From positions 1 to 31,364 of the forward strand of contig CALESG010000084.1 in assembly GCA_937907215.1 (NCBI GenBank): 31,364 nucleotides of DNA. The letters run 5' to 3'. Positions 9,432 through 18,263 of this stretch are shown here, one piece after another (the first letter of the stretch is position 1; every line of letters starts with the position of its first letter). Below the pieces are notes generated by a model, which ran no database searches, had not been told where the DNA came from, and saw only the letters and a list, made by a program, of their open reading frames with translations. This DNA comes from an uncultured Ruminococcus sp. (GTDB lineage: Bacteria > Bacillota > Clostridia > Oscillospirales > Ruminococcaceae). Made by a program: the position numbers and the translations under genes.

Positions 9432-10586
9432 TTATTTTTTTCTTCTTCGGAACAACATATTTATTATTTTGTACTTAGTGTCCGGCTGGAAGAAGAAAAT
9501 GAAGAAAAGCAGCGTGAAATTATATTTCAGTGAGCAGAGCGCATTCTCCGTAAACGCATAAAGTGAGATTCCGATGAGAGCAATTATGTAAACATACTGT
9601 CGTCTTTTGATAAGCTCCTTTGCCATAAAATAATTCAGAACAAGGAATACAATAGATCCAAGAAATCCAAATACAAGCAGGAGCTGTATATATCCAGAAT
9701 CCACTACGATATATTTATAAGCAGAAAGTATACTTTGATCTTTGACGCTTCCAAGCCAGCCGATGTCTGAGTTGGTCATTACAAGATTGGCAAGAACTAA
9801 TCTATGGGTAAGAATATCGTCAAGCATCATCACAAACTGATTATACTTTTCAGCAAGTCCGGGGATTTTATCCAAGAATATAAGTATGTTTTTGCTGGTG
9901 CTTAATGCAAAGTGAACATTCAAAAACATTAGAATCGGCATTGTATATTTTGCAGCAAATTCAAGCAATCTTTCGATTCTATAGTGTTTATATAGAAATG
10001 CAAGTAACCAGATTATAAGACTTATAAGTAATCCGCTTCTTGAGTCAGTGACTATAAATGCCATAAAAATGAATCCCAGCAGCACAAAAAGGATCTTTCC
10101 TGTAACTTTTTTCCAGTAGATGCACAGATACATCATTATGAGTACTGTTATAGTAAGCATTAGTAGGTTTCCGTGTGAAAATCCCAGAACAGGCGAAGGA
10201 CCGGAAGCATTTCCAATTCCAACAACAGACGCTGCCATTATCATCAGGGTGACTATGATCTTCTCATAGAACGTTACCTTCAGGACATTTTCAAGCTCAA
10301 GATCCTTTATACCGATGATTGTGATTATAAGTGCCATCATTCTTGAATCCTTTGAATGAAGATAGTTATACGCAGCGATTCCCAGCAACGCAAGCACAAT
10401 AAGTGTTCTTTTTAAACTTAATTTGTTTTTAAATATAATATGTACAAGCGTTAGTCCAAGTGCGAATACAAGTATCAAAAAACTTCCACCGAGATTCAGA
10501 ACAGTATCTGTGATTCCATAGTACAGATTGATAAGGATATATGCAATATATATCAGAATATTTTTTTTACTAATTTCGATATGCAT
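9432..10586 (-). CDS. Wzy-like O-antigen/capsule polymerase
   Basis: 384 residues with roughly ten or more hydrophobic helices and a larger polar loop at about residues 245-290, the profile of Wzy polymerases that join lipid-linked repeat units on the outer membrane face. Wzy proteins share little sequence, so the call rests on topology, on a TDSRSG segment reminiscent of the arginine-containing loop of Wzy/WaaL proteins, and on context: a flippase and glycosyltransferases lie in the same locus. It ends in a basic tail (FRRRKK). It is the last gene of the leftward operon, 19 bp after the GT4 gene. An O-antigen ligase-like protein is the main alternative. Confidence 0.75.
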   Translation of the reverse strand: MHIEISKKNILIYIAYILINLYYGITDTVLNLGGSFLILVFALGLTLVHIIFKNKLSLKRTLIVLALLGIAAYNYLHSKDSRMMALIITIIGIKDLELENVLKVTFYEKIIVTLMIMAASVVGIGNASGPSPVLGFSHGNLLMLTITVLIMMYLCIYWKKVTGKILFVLLGFIFMAFIVTDSRSGLLISLIIWLLAFLYKHYRIERLLEFAAKYTMPILMFLNVHFALSTSKNILIFLDKIPGLAEKYNQFVMMLDDILTHRLVLANLVMTNSDIGWLGSVKDQSILSAYKYIVVDSGYIQLLLVFGFLGSIVFLVLNYFMAKELIKRRQYVYIIALIGISLYAFTENALCSLKYNFTLLFFIFFFQPDTKYKIINMLFRRRKK

Positions 10587-10605
10587 TTTTCTTTATTGCA
10601 CCTTT

Positions 10606-11733
10606 CTACCTGCCGGCGATAGCACTGTAGTAGCCTTCGAGGCGTCTGCATTCATTTTTGATATCGTATTTTTCTGTATCCACCGAGATTCTCTGAATGT
10701 GATTGGAACTGATTCTTACTTTTTCAAGTGCATCACACCATTCAGTGGGATTGAAATCAAGAAATTCTACTTTTCCAGAGATATTTATCTCTCTTGGAAC
10801 AGAATTTGAAACAACGCATGAAAGTCCGGATACCTGAGCCTCGATATTGACAAAACCGAAGCCCTCAAAGATCGATGGCAGAACAAACACATCCATTGCA
10901 GAGTAGAATATCTCAGGAGTGTCTGTCTTTCCAGCCATAACAAGATATTTTTCCACACCTTTTTCCTTAGCTTTTGCAATAATCTGCTCTCTTTGAATTC
11001 CGTCTCCAACAAGCAGCAGACAAGTGCTTTCATTTATTTTTACATAATCTGCAAGGACGTCTATCATATAGAGATAATTTTTCTGTTCTTCAAGACGTCC
11101 GATGCTTCCGATAACGAATTTATTCTCAATGTTGTATTTTTTTCTTACCATTTCTCTGTTTTCAGAGCTGAATCTGAATCTTTGAGTTTCGATTGCATTA
11201 TTTATAACTTGATACTTTTCAGTTTTCATAAACTTGTCAGTATATTTACTTGCACCCGACTCATCTGAACAGGCAAATCCCATATCCGCAGCTTTTGAGA
11301 GAATTGCTTTGAAAATTTTTCTTATCATATTATCGGCAAAGGTATTCTTCGGTCGACCGGGATTATGTCCGTGAGCTATAACCTTTGTCTTTCTTGTGAA
11401 AAATCCGGGAATCGCACCTCTAAATATTCCTACAAAAGAGCATGAATGGCAGTGTATCACATCATAATCATTTTTCTTGAGAAATTTCCGTACTTGACGC
11501 ATTTGATAGAAAAGCTGAAGCAGCTTGTTTTTATGTTTATTTTTGATAACAAAAACTTGACTTCCGGCAGCTTTCACTTCGTCATAGAAATCCATTTTTG
11601 TATCGTCATATATCAAAAAGTCTACCTGAAATTTTTCCTTGTCAATATGACGGAAGAAATTCATGACGAATATTACATTTCCTCCCATGCCAAGGGAATT
11701 TACAGATTGAAGAACTTTTATCTTATCTGGCAT
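10606..11733 (-). CDS. GT4-type glycosyltransferase (leftward operon)
   Basis: 375 residues with a GT-B fold. The N-terminus has the GMGGN glycine turn (15-19). The donor domain shows IGRLEEQKN (211-219) and the EX7E motif (E290 and E298 in FEGFGFVNIEAQ). It should be a retaining transferase acting on the lipid-linked repeat unit at the inner membrane face. A GGAG ribosome-binding site precedes ATG 11733, in the 11-bp gap after PPT 3. The donor sugar is not identifiable. Confidence 0.88.
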   Translation of the reverse strand: MPDKIKVLQSVNSLGMGGNVIFVMNFFRHIDKEKFQVDFLIYDDTKMDFYDEVKAAGSQVFVIKNKHKNKLLQLFYQMRQVRKFLKKNDYDVIHCHSCSFVGIFRGAIPGFFTRKTKVIAHGHNPGRPKNTFADNMIRKIFKAILSKAADMGFACSDESGASKYTDKFMKTEKYQVINNAIETQRFRFSSENREMVRKKYNIENKFVIGSIGRLEEQKNYLYMIDVLADYVKINESTCLLLVGDGIQREQIIAKAKEKGVEKYLVMAGKTDTPEIFYSAMDVFVLPSIFEGFGFVNIEAQVSGLSCVVSNSVPREINISGKVEFLDFNPTEWCDALEKVRISSNHIQRISVDTEKYDIKNECRRLEGYYSAIAGR

Positions 11734-11744
11734 AGTTAATCTCC

Positions 11745-12812
11745 TTAATTATTTTCAAACCAATTTTTTATAACATTCCATGAGGCAGTACTCATTTTGT
11801 TTATTTCATTCCATACGCTCTCCCAGTCTTCTTTAGCATCAAGGTCTATATTAGCATTCCGGGTATTTCTGTGGGAGAGTCCCACAGTTTCGAGAAGCTG
11901 AATTATACGCTTTTTGGAAGTGCCGGAAGCAGTAAAGGTGTGTGATACGAATTTTTTGCCGAAAAGAAGCGAGAAAACAGTACCGTGGAAAGAATTAGTA
12001 ACAACATATTCAGCATTAAGAACCCACGAGAGAAAGTCATTAGGCATCGAATTGCGGAAAAACGAGAAATCGTTCTTATTGCTGATAAGAGCAAGACCCT
12101 TTTCCTTTGCTACATTAGCGGCATATTCAGCAAGCTCCTTTGACTCGTCTATCATAAACATGAAAACATAGGGCTTGTCAGTAAGCTTTTTTGAAGCATG
12201 AGATTTCCACTGCTCAGGCGATATCAGGAGTGTCGGGTCACAACAAAGTTCAGCTTTTTTGCCAGAGATTTCTTGAACTTCGTCGAGCATCAGATTTTCA
12301 CGCAGTGTTATAAGATCGAATTTCTTAAGAAGTTCTTTTTTGTCGTTGTCAAGTTCAATACGCTTGTCTCCGAAGGAAGCAGCATATGCAATTTTCTGCT
12401 GATGAGGCTTTGCAAAATCAAGAAAGTATATTCCATCATTCCCAGTAAGTCCAGTATGCCACACCTGATCGCTTCCGGTAATAAGAACATCATAATCCGA
12501 AGCGATAGAGGAAATATTTTTTCTGTCAGCCTTAGGTGAAAGCTTCATATATTTTTTCATATATTTATTAAATGCAGATCTTTTTCTATATCTGAATACA
12601 AAGCTAAGCATTGCATGGATATATGCTTTAGGCCCTTTTCCATTCACTTTCCAGAGCTTAATTACCTCAGCAATTTCTGGATTCTGATAGTTGATAATTT
12701 CTGTCTGGGGAATGATCTGAGACATTTTCTGCTGAAGCGCATATGCTTGCAAGACAGCTCCGTAATTTCTTGATTTATGAAAAGTAATAATTCCAGCACT
12801 GCGTCGTTTCAT
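11745..12812 (-). CDS. Polysaccharide pyruvyl transferase family protein (PPT 3)
   Basis: 355 residues. It contains TGSDQVWH (112-119), a DPTLL segment, and NSFHGTVFSLLF near residue 275, the same landmarks as PPT 1 and PPT 2. I choose ATG 12812 because AGGAG lies 8 bp upstream and the N-terminus then aligns with the family. The frame stays open for 37 more codons to 12923, but that stretch overlaps a near-perfect promoter. It is the first gene of the leftward operon, followed by a GT4 and a Wzy-like gene. A third PPT in one locus suggests several pyruvylated positions or divergent functions within the family. Confidence 0.87.
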   Translation of the reverse strand: MKRRSAGIITFHKSRNYGAVLQAYALQQKMSQIIPQTEIINYQNPEIAEVIKLWKVNGKGPKAYIHAMLSFVFRYRKRSAFNKYMKKYMKLSPKADRKNISSIASDYDVLITGSDQVWHTGLTGNDGIYFLDFAKPHQQKIAYAASFGDKRIELDNDKKELLKKFDLITLRENLMLDEVQEISGKKAELCCDPTLLISPEQWKSHASKKLTDKPYVFMFMIDESKELAEYAANVAKEKGLALISNKNDFSFFRNSMPNDFLSWVLNAEYVVTNSFHGTVFSLLFGKKFVSHTFTASGTSKKRIIQLLETVGLSHRNTRNANIDLDAKEDWESVWNEINKMSTASWNVIKNWFENN

Positions 12813-12894
12813 CTGAACATCTCCTATAAAAATCATATATTGTTTCTGTGCTATAAACGCAAATAGTTGCAAAAATCTACACAACATTATATTC

Positions 12895-12923
12895 ATTATA
12901 TCACGTAATCCAGTCATAGTCAA
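12895..12923 (-). promoter_or_regulatory. Promoter of the leftward capsule operon
   Basis: Reading the minus strand, TTGACT (12923-12918) and TATAAT (12900-12895) are separated by 17 bp. The transcript would start near 12888 and carry a leader of about 75 nt before PPT 3. Confidence 0.82.
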
Positions 12924-13037
12924 CCCTGAAATTCACCAGTTGGCAAAGGATATGCCGATTTATTATTTGTACTGATAATAATCAGTAGTTTGCCTGCATT
13001 TATTTTGAAATTGAAATTTGATCATTCATTAATGTCT

Positions 13038-13077
13038 AATCGCCCCAAACTGTACAAACGTACAATCTGGAGCGATT
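13038..13077 (-). terminator. Hairpin after the dockerin protein gene
   Basis: Arms 13038-13055 and 13060-13077 form an 18-bp stem with a 4-nt loop. All three imperfect positions become G-U wobbles only on the minus-strand RNA, which shows that the structure serves the leftward transcript ending at 13098. The usual T run is missing, so it may act as a 3'-end stabiliser as well as a terminator. Confidence 0.65.
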
Positions 13078-13097
13078 TATTGATACAGTTTGAATAT

Positions 13098-16000
13098 TTA
13101 GTTCCAAGAAGGATTTAATCCAGCTGCATTCTTTGCATAATAAGTTAAAATGGCTATTGCATCAGATATTGTTATTTCACTATCGTTATCAATATCACCG
13201 TACTTGATATTATTAAATTCTAAATTATCGGCGGTATTTAACCCAGCAGCATTTTGTGCATAGTATGATAAAACAATAATCGCATCACTTATAGTAATAA
13301 TACCGTCGTTATCAATATCACCAAGCATGTAATCTTCTTTAATAATGACAATAGTAATTTCATATATATTTTCATTTATGTCAGTTGCTGTAACAGTTAT
13401 CTCGCCGGTGTTTAAAATTTCTAGTATTCCATTATTATCAACCGTTGCGATATTAGGATCACTGCTTGACCATGTAAAGCCATCTTCATATCCATCTACC
13501 TTGCATTCAAGATGAATCTGTTCATCAATATTCACCGTTTCTGTATCTGTAGAATTTATATCAATGACTTTTATTGTAGTAGTTGTTGATGTAGTTGTTG
13601 TTTCTGTGGTTGTTGTTGTATCATAAGATGTAGTAGAAACGGATGAAACTGTAGTAGTTACAGTAGTTGTCGTAGTCGTAGCAGTAGTAGTTGTTGTTGT
13701 TTCTTTCGCACCAGCAAGTTCGATCCAACAAGGCTCTTCATTGAATACATATTGTTCTTTTGGCTGACTTAATTCCAAAATATTAAAGTGTGAATCATCA
13801 TAAGAATCAAATTTAACATTCTGTACAGTATTGCCATTTAATAAAACACGATGAGTTCCACTTGCCGGGAAAGCAAAGGTTGTTCCATTAGCCATTTGAT
13901 GGAAATCTCCCTTAATTTCAAGTTTTCCGGCAGTAAGATAGTTTGTATGTTTTTTTGTTGTATTTGTAAGAAAGTTACCATTTACACAAACAAGATCGCC
14001 GTCATTAGTCATATTTAAAATGCCATCAGATTTGCCATAAACAGCAGAGTCTTCATTTGTTACCATGAGATAATCTTTAGTATAGAGTTTACCGGTATTC
14101 AGTAAGATAGTTCCACTGTGTTGATACAAATTTCCATCAATCTGAATTGTATAACCATTCAGATCAATAATATTTCCCGATGTAATAATATCTCCTGTGA
14201 TATTAAGCGGGCAGCGAAGCTTAACGCTGTTCAGACAACCACCATTACTCTGAATCTGTACAGATTTTCCATCACAAGTGAGTTCGCCGATATCTAAATT
14301 ATTTTTAACGATCAATTGTCGGCTGTCTGAATTCTTAACTTCAAGATTTGCAAAATGATAAGATGTATCATTTGATGGATAATAAGCAGAATTAAGAGTC
14401 TGATTTTTCTCACCATTCAGAATCATTTTAAATGTGCCTGTAGAAACAAAGCATTGAGAACCGGTACTTGTAATATCACCAGCACACTCAATTGTTCCAG
14501 CGGTTACTGTAGGATCACTATTTAAAGCAATATCTAAATCGCCGCTTATTTTAATTAAATCAGAATCATTTTCCATATAGAGTTTGCCATTCAGCGACAT
14601 ATCGCCGTTTATATTTAGTGTACCTTTGTTTACATACAATGTTCCGCCTGTCATATTAACGTCAGTAGCAGCTATGGTTGCACCACGTAAATTTAAAGTA
14701 CCGCCTGTTTGATTTAAATCTCCTTTGATTGTAGTTTCCTTGCCGTTCAAATCAAGTGTTCCGGAAACATTAATATTTTTGCTGAATGATGCTTTACTGC
14801 ATTTCAAAGTAGTTGTTCCATAAAAACTAATATCTCCTGTAACATTCAATTCTGAACAAGTTAAATCACCAAGAGAAATATTGCCGTCTCTGCTTATGAT
14901 ATTCAAAGGATTTTCACCACAATCCGTAGAGTTAGCTTTGAAGTAACCATCTACATATACATTTCTTTTATCAAGATTTTGGATTTCAAGCTCGTTAATA
15001 TTATCAGATGAATCACTCATATATATAGTTAAATCTTTATTACCTGAAAGTATAAGTTTACTATTATCCCTCATATTCAAACTATCATATGAATAAATAT
15101 CTCCCTTAATTTCAACTATACCGTCAGTAAAATCACTATAACTGCCACCTTTAATTGTGAAATCTCCGCCTACATAAAGTCTGTCTTTTTTATTTGTCAT
15201 ATAAATTCCTGATTCATAGGAATAATAGTCAAAATCTTCATCAACATTAAGCGTACCACCGCCTAATATTATTTTGCCTTGTCCGTCAATACTTCCTTTG
15301 ATATTCATTGTAGCACCATTAAGATTAAGAACTGTATCGTTACTATAGCTTTTAATATCACTATTTGCATTTATTGTATAACCATAAAAATCTAAACTTC
15401 TTAATGCAGTTGAACCGTTGATATTCAAAGTATCACAAGTCAGCTTGCCTAATTTAATATCACTTGCATTGTTGCCGCTTTCGTTGCAAACAAGAGATAA
15501 ACTTTTGCCATCAACTGTAGTAAAGGAAGATACAATGAAATACTTATCAACAATCAGCTTACGTGTATCTGAGTTTTTGACATCAAGCATATTAAATGAT
15601 GTTCCATTAGAAGAAATATTAAAAGTCTGATCTTTTGTGCCTGACAAGATAACAGTATGCATATCGCTCGAATTAATACTATGGCTTGCTGTTACATCAC
15701 CTTTTAATTCTAAAGTTCCAGCTGTCATAATATTATATGCATCATATCCAGTCATCTTATATTCGCTTTCTATACACAAGTAATCAGTTTTGTTTTCCAT
15801 TATTATTCCACAATCTTTACCTTGTGAAAAACTTCCTGTGATTGTTGCAGATCCTTTGTTTATGATTAATTTATTGTGATTTACATTTAAAATTCCTGGT
15901 GCATCTCCCATATAAAAGTCGCCATTTACTGTCAACTTATGACCATTTAAATCCAAATCTGCATTTAAAGTAAAGCCATAAGGATAAGTCGTATCCTCTG

Positions 16001-18170
16001 TTAATACAGTATCCTCATTTATCACTGCTGGAGGTGTCAGCTCTTTAAATGACTGTGTATAAGCGGTATACGATCCGATCCATGAGCTTATATGTGTTCC
16101 TTTTGCTTTTTTGACATTTCCGGATTTACCTGTATAGACAATACGTCCATTATTGGAAACCTTACCTCCATCTGCTGTCGTTGAACCGATGTAAGCAGTT
16201 TCTCCACTTGTATTCTTGCCATATGTACATGCATTAACTCTTGAATCATTTTCAAAATGATAATTGAAGTAAAGCGGTGAATTTTTTGCATTGATAAATT
16301 GATATGATTTACTCCATTTTATTCCGAATGGCAAAGAAAAGTTCGCTCCTATTTCTGCAATTAAGTGTGCTGAAATATCCATACATTCCATACCATTTTT
16401 TCGGCGAATTCCTGTTCCTTTTCCTTGTTCACCCATCATAAGGTAAAGTTCGCCAAACTTTTTGCCTGCAACGTCAACTGCTACAGAAAGCTTTGCACCA
16501 ATCTTTTCTTCTACTGTTGCAATTACTTCAAATCCTTGTGAATGGAAGTATTTATCAATTCTCCAACCATTTTTCTTGGTGTATTCTATACTGCCGCCGT
16601 AATCGGCTGTGTATTTCAATGTTAATTCACCTGATACTGACATTGAAATGGAAACATTTACAGTAAGATTAAGTGCACCTGTCGCATATACTGGAATTTT
16701 AAGAATTGGTATATCTTTATTGAATTTACTTTCCATACTTGTAGACAATGTTCCAGATATGGTTGACACTGCATCAACGCCAACTTTTAATTTTTGTACA
16801 GAAAGTCCTTTCATTTCTACAGCATATGGAACGCTTAGCTTTGAAATATCACCCTTAATAGTAATTGTTCCACCACCGACATTAACTTTTTTAGTAAAAT
16901 TTAACTTCTTGGTATTAACTTTTACCGTACCTGACGTTCCCCATTTAAAAAGCTTACCGGCATCAATTGGAGATTTTAGCAATGAAAGCTCTTCAACGTC
17001 TTCAATATTAAATTCTACATCTCCATCAAGTGCTTCTATTCCGTCATAATCGACATAAGCATAACCGGCAGCATCCTGCGATTCAATTACATTCTCTTCC
17101 GGCATTTCAACTTCGATTGTCATATACCCTGTTTCTTCATCTGTAAAAACAGAAACAGCTTTACGAACAATTTCATTGCCTTCAAGTTCGACTGAAAATG
17201 TATCACCCTCAACGATATTCTTTCTGCTGCCTTTAATGACTAATGTATTTTCACTCATCTCTGCCTCAACAGTATCTTCTAATATTATTACAGAAGAGTC
17301 GGTTACTACTTCGCTATTGTAGTTTTCATCAATAGTGATTTCTTTGACAACTTGTCTCATGTCAGACAATGCGGCGTCAATTTCGCTTTGTGTTGCATAT
17401 AAGTCCGGTCTGAATTCTGTACCAATCAGTTCAATCCAATTTCGCTCTACAGCGATTTCAGCATCTCCGGCATATACTACATCTTCAGCATCGTCAAATA
17501 CTGCTTGGACATCATCCGAAAATCCCAAACAGAAATTCATTGTATGAGCTAAAAATTCTCTTGTAACATATGCATCCGGAACAAATGTCTCACTGTCGAT
17601 ATCAAATACACCAAAATTAGCGGCAAGATTGATATCGTATGCATAAATGCAATTATCGATATCGGTAAAAAATTCTTCAATAGTGCTTTCGTCATCAACA
17701 GACATATCAAATTCCACGACAAGAGAATGAATCCACTCTGCACGGGTGATATACGATATGTCAGGTACATAAAAATCACCTACCGGGAAATATGAAATAT
17801 CTCCTGATATGTATGCGTTTATCATTGTTATATCAGAACCATCTATTGTTCCGTCACCATTGACATCAGCATTTTTTAATTCGTTTGATGAATTAGTATC
17901 TATTGCTTTCTCCAGTTCGTTTACATCGGACGCATCAATAATGGAATCTTGATTGACATCTCCATATAAAAGAGAATCCGATTTTACAATCGGGCTTTGC
18001 CCCATGTCTTTGCCTAGAGTAGAAGCAACTTTTTTTGTCAAATCTGTCTTCTCTTGTGTTGATGAAAAGCTCTCGACAATTGCTGCTGCATTTGATGTTG
18101 ACAACATGCTACAGCACATAACACTGGCACATATACCAGATAAGAGCTTTTTCCATTTTTGGATAATCAT
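13098..18170 (-). CDS. Giant secreted surface protein with two dockerins, SLH-like repeats and a beta-solenoid
   Basis: 1690 residues. Order: signal peptide (1-30, basic start, hydrophobic core, AAA end); N-terminal type I dockerin (68-123, Ca2+ loops beginning DVNQDS and DVNGDG); SLH-like repeats (about 138-275, with ITRAE, FVPDAYVTRE and FRPDLYAT); an unassigned beta-rich region (about 280-720); four degenerate ~200-residue solenoid units (740-1488); a Thr-rich linker (1491-1532); a Big2-like domain (about 1533-1612); and a C-terminal dockerin (1616-1690, two GDIDND loops followed by ISDAI helices). SLH repeats bind wall polymers and dockerins bind cohesins, so it is probably a wall-anchored structural or adhesive protein that can hold two cohesin partners. 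No catalytic domain is recognisable. TAAGGAGGA lies 10 bp before ATG 18170. It follows a LytTR two-component pair on the same strand. Confidence 0.88.
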   Translation of the reverse strand: MIIQKWKKLLSGICASVMCCSMLSTSNAAAIVESFSSTQEKTDLTKKVASTLGKDMGQSPIVKSDSLLYGDVNQDSIIDASDVNELEKAIDTNSSNELKNADVNGDGTIDGSDITMINAYISGDISYFPVGDFYVPDISYITRAEWIHSLVVEFDMSVDDESTIEEFFTDIDNCIYAYDINLAANFGVFDIDSETFVPDAYVTREFLAHTMNFCLGFSDDVQAVFDDAEDVVYAGDAEIAVERNWIELIGTEFRPDLYATQSEIDAALSDMRQVVKEITIDENYNSEVVTDSSVIILEDTVEAEMSENTLVIKGSRKNIVEGDTFSVELEGNEIVRKAVSVFTDEETGYMTIEVEMPEENVIESQDAAGYAYVDYDGIEALDGDVEFNIEDVEELSLLKSPIDAGKLFKWGTSGTVKVNTKKLNFTKKVNVGGGTITIKGDISKLSVPYAVEMKGLSVQKLKVGVDAVSTISGTLSTSMESKFNKDIPILKIPVYATGALNLTVNVSISMSVSGELTLKYTADYGGSIEYTKKNGWRIDKYFHSQGFEVIATVEEKIGAKLSVAVDVAGKKFGELYLMMGEQGKGTGIRRKNGMECMDISAHLIAEIGANFSLPFGIKWSKSYQFINAKNSPLYFNYHFENDSRVNACTYGKNTSGETAYIGSTTADGGKVSNNGRIVYTGKSGNVKKAKGTHISSWIGSYTAYTQSFKELTPPAVINEDTVLTEDTTYPYGFTLNADLDLNGHKLTVNGDFYMGDAPGILNVNHNKLIINKGSATITGSFSQGKDCGIIMENKTDYLCIESEYKMTGYDAYNIMTAGTLELKGDVTASHSINSSDMHTVILSGTKDQTFNISSNGTSFNMLDVKNSDTRKLIVDKYFIVSSFTTVDGKSLSLVCNESGNNASDIKLGKLTCDTLNINGSTALRSLDFYGYTINANSDIKSYSNDTVLNLNGATMNIKGSIDGQGKIILGGGTLNVDEDFDYYSYESGIYMTNKKDRLYVGGDFTIKGGSYSDFTDGIVEIKGDIYSYDSLNMRDNSKLILSGNKDLTIYMSDSSDNINELEIQNLDKRNVYVDGYFKANSTDCGENPLNIISRDGNISLGDLTCSELNVTGDISFYGTTTLKCSKASFSKNINVSGTLDLNGKETTIKGDLNQTGGTLNLRGATIAATDVNMTGGTLYVNKGTLNINGDMSLNGKLYMENDSDLIKISGDLDIALNSDPTVTAGTIECAGDITSTGSQCFVSTGTFKMILNGEKNQTLNSAYYPSNDTSYHFANLEVKNSDSRQLIVKNNLDIGELTCDGKSVQIQSNGGCLNSVKLRCPLNITGDIITSGNIIDLNGYTIQIDGNLYQHSGTILLNTGKLYTKDYLMVTNEDSAVYGKSDGILNMTNDGDLVCVNGNFLTNTTKKHTNYLTAGKLEIKGDFHQMANGTTFAFPASGTHRVLLNGNTVQNVKFDSYDDSHFNILELSQPKEQYVFNEEPCWIELAGAKETTTTTTATTTTTTVTTTVSSVSTTSYDTTTTTETTTTSTTTTIKVIDINSTDTETVNIDEQIHLECKVDGYEDGFTWSSSDPNIATVDNNGILEILNTGEITVTATDINENIYEITIVIIKEDYMLGDIDNDGIITISDAIIVLSYYAQNAAGLNTADNLEFNNIKYGDIDNDSEITISDAIAILTYYAKNAAGLNPSWN
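13575..13700 (-). repeat. Thr-codon (ACN) tract encoding a linker
   Basis: About 42 codons, mostly ACN, encode the Thr-rich linker (residues 1491-1532) between the solenoid and the Big2-like domain. Such linkers are flexible and often O-glycosylated in cellulosomal proteins. The trinucleotide character could allow length variation between strains. Confidence 0.7.
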
Positions 18171-18195
18171 TGTTAGTAATTCCTCCTTAATAAAA

Positions 18196-18262
18196 ATTGA
18201 CTTCTTATAAATTTAGTGCAAATTTACAACTTAATTTAACACATTAATTTTAAGAAGTCAAT
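18196..18262. promoter_or_regulatory. 12-bp perfect inverted repeat spanning the dockerin gene promoter
   Basis: ATTGACTTCTTA (18196-18207) is matched by its exact reverse complement at 18251-18262. The right arm contains the -35 box; the left arm lies in the predicted 5' leader, 26 bp before the start codon. This could be an operator bound by a dimer, or an mRNA/DNA structure. The factor is unknown. Confidence 0.55.
18233..18261 (-). promoter_or_regulatory. Promoter of the dockerin protein gene
   Basis: On the minus strand TTGACT (18261-18256) and TAAATT (18238-18233) are 17 bp apart, giving a transcription start near 18226. The weaker -10 would suit activator control. Confidence 0.7.
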
Positions 18263-18263
18263 A

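Noticed and set aside
12813..12923. N-terminal extension of PPT 3
   Set aside because: The extra 37 codons overlap the -35 and -10 boxes and are not family-like; ATG 12812 has a good ribosome-binding site.
13575..13700. CRISPR-like or microsatellite array
   Set aside because: The repetition is Thr codons of a linker in frame with the large gene; there are no spacers and no palindromic repeats. No CRISPR array, rRNA, tRNA or insertion sequence was recognised anywhere in the window.
16609..17049. 146-codon frame antisense to the dockerin protein gene
   Set aside because: It mirrors the coding strand of a clear gene and has Ser/Thr/Pro-rich shadow composition with no start signal.
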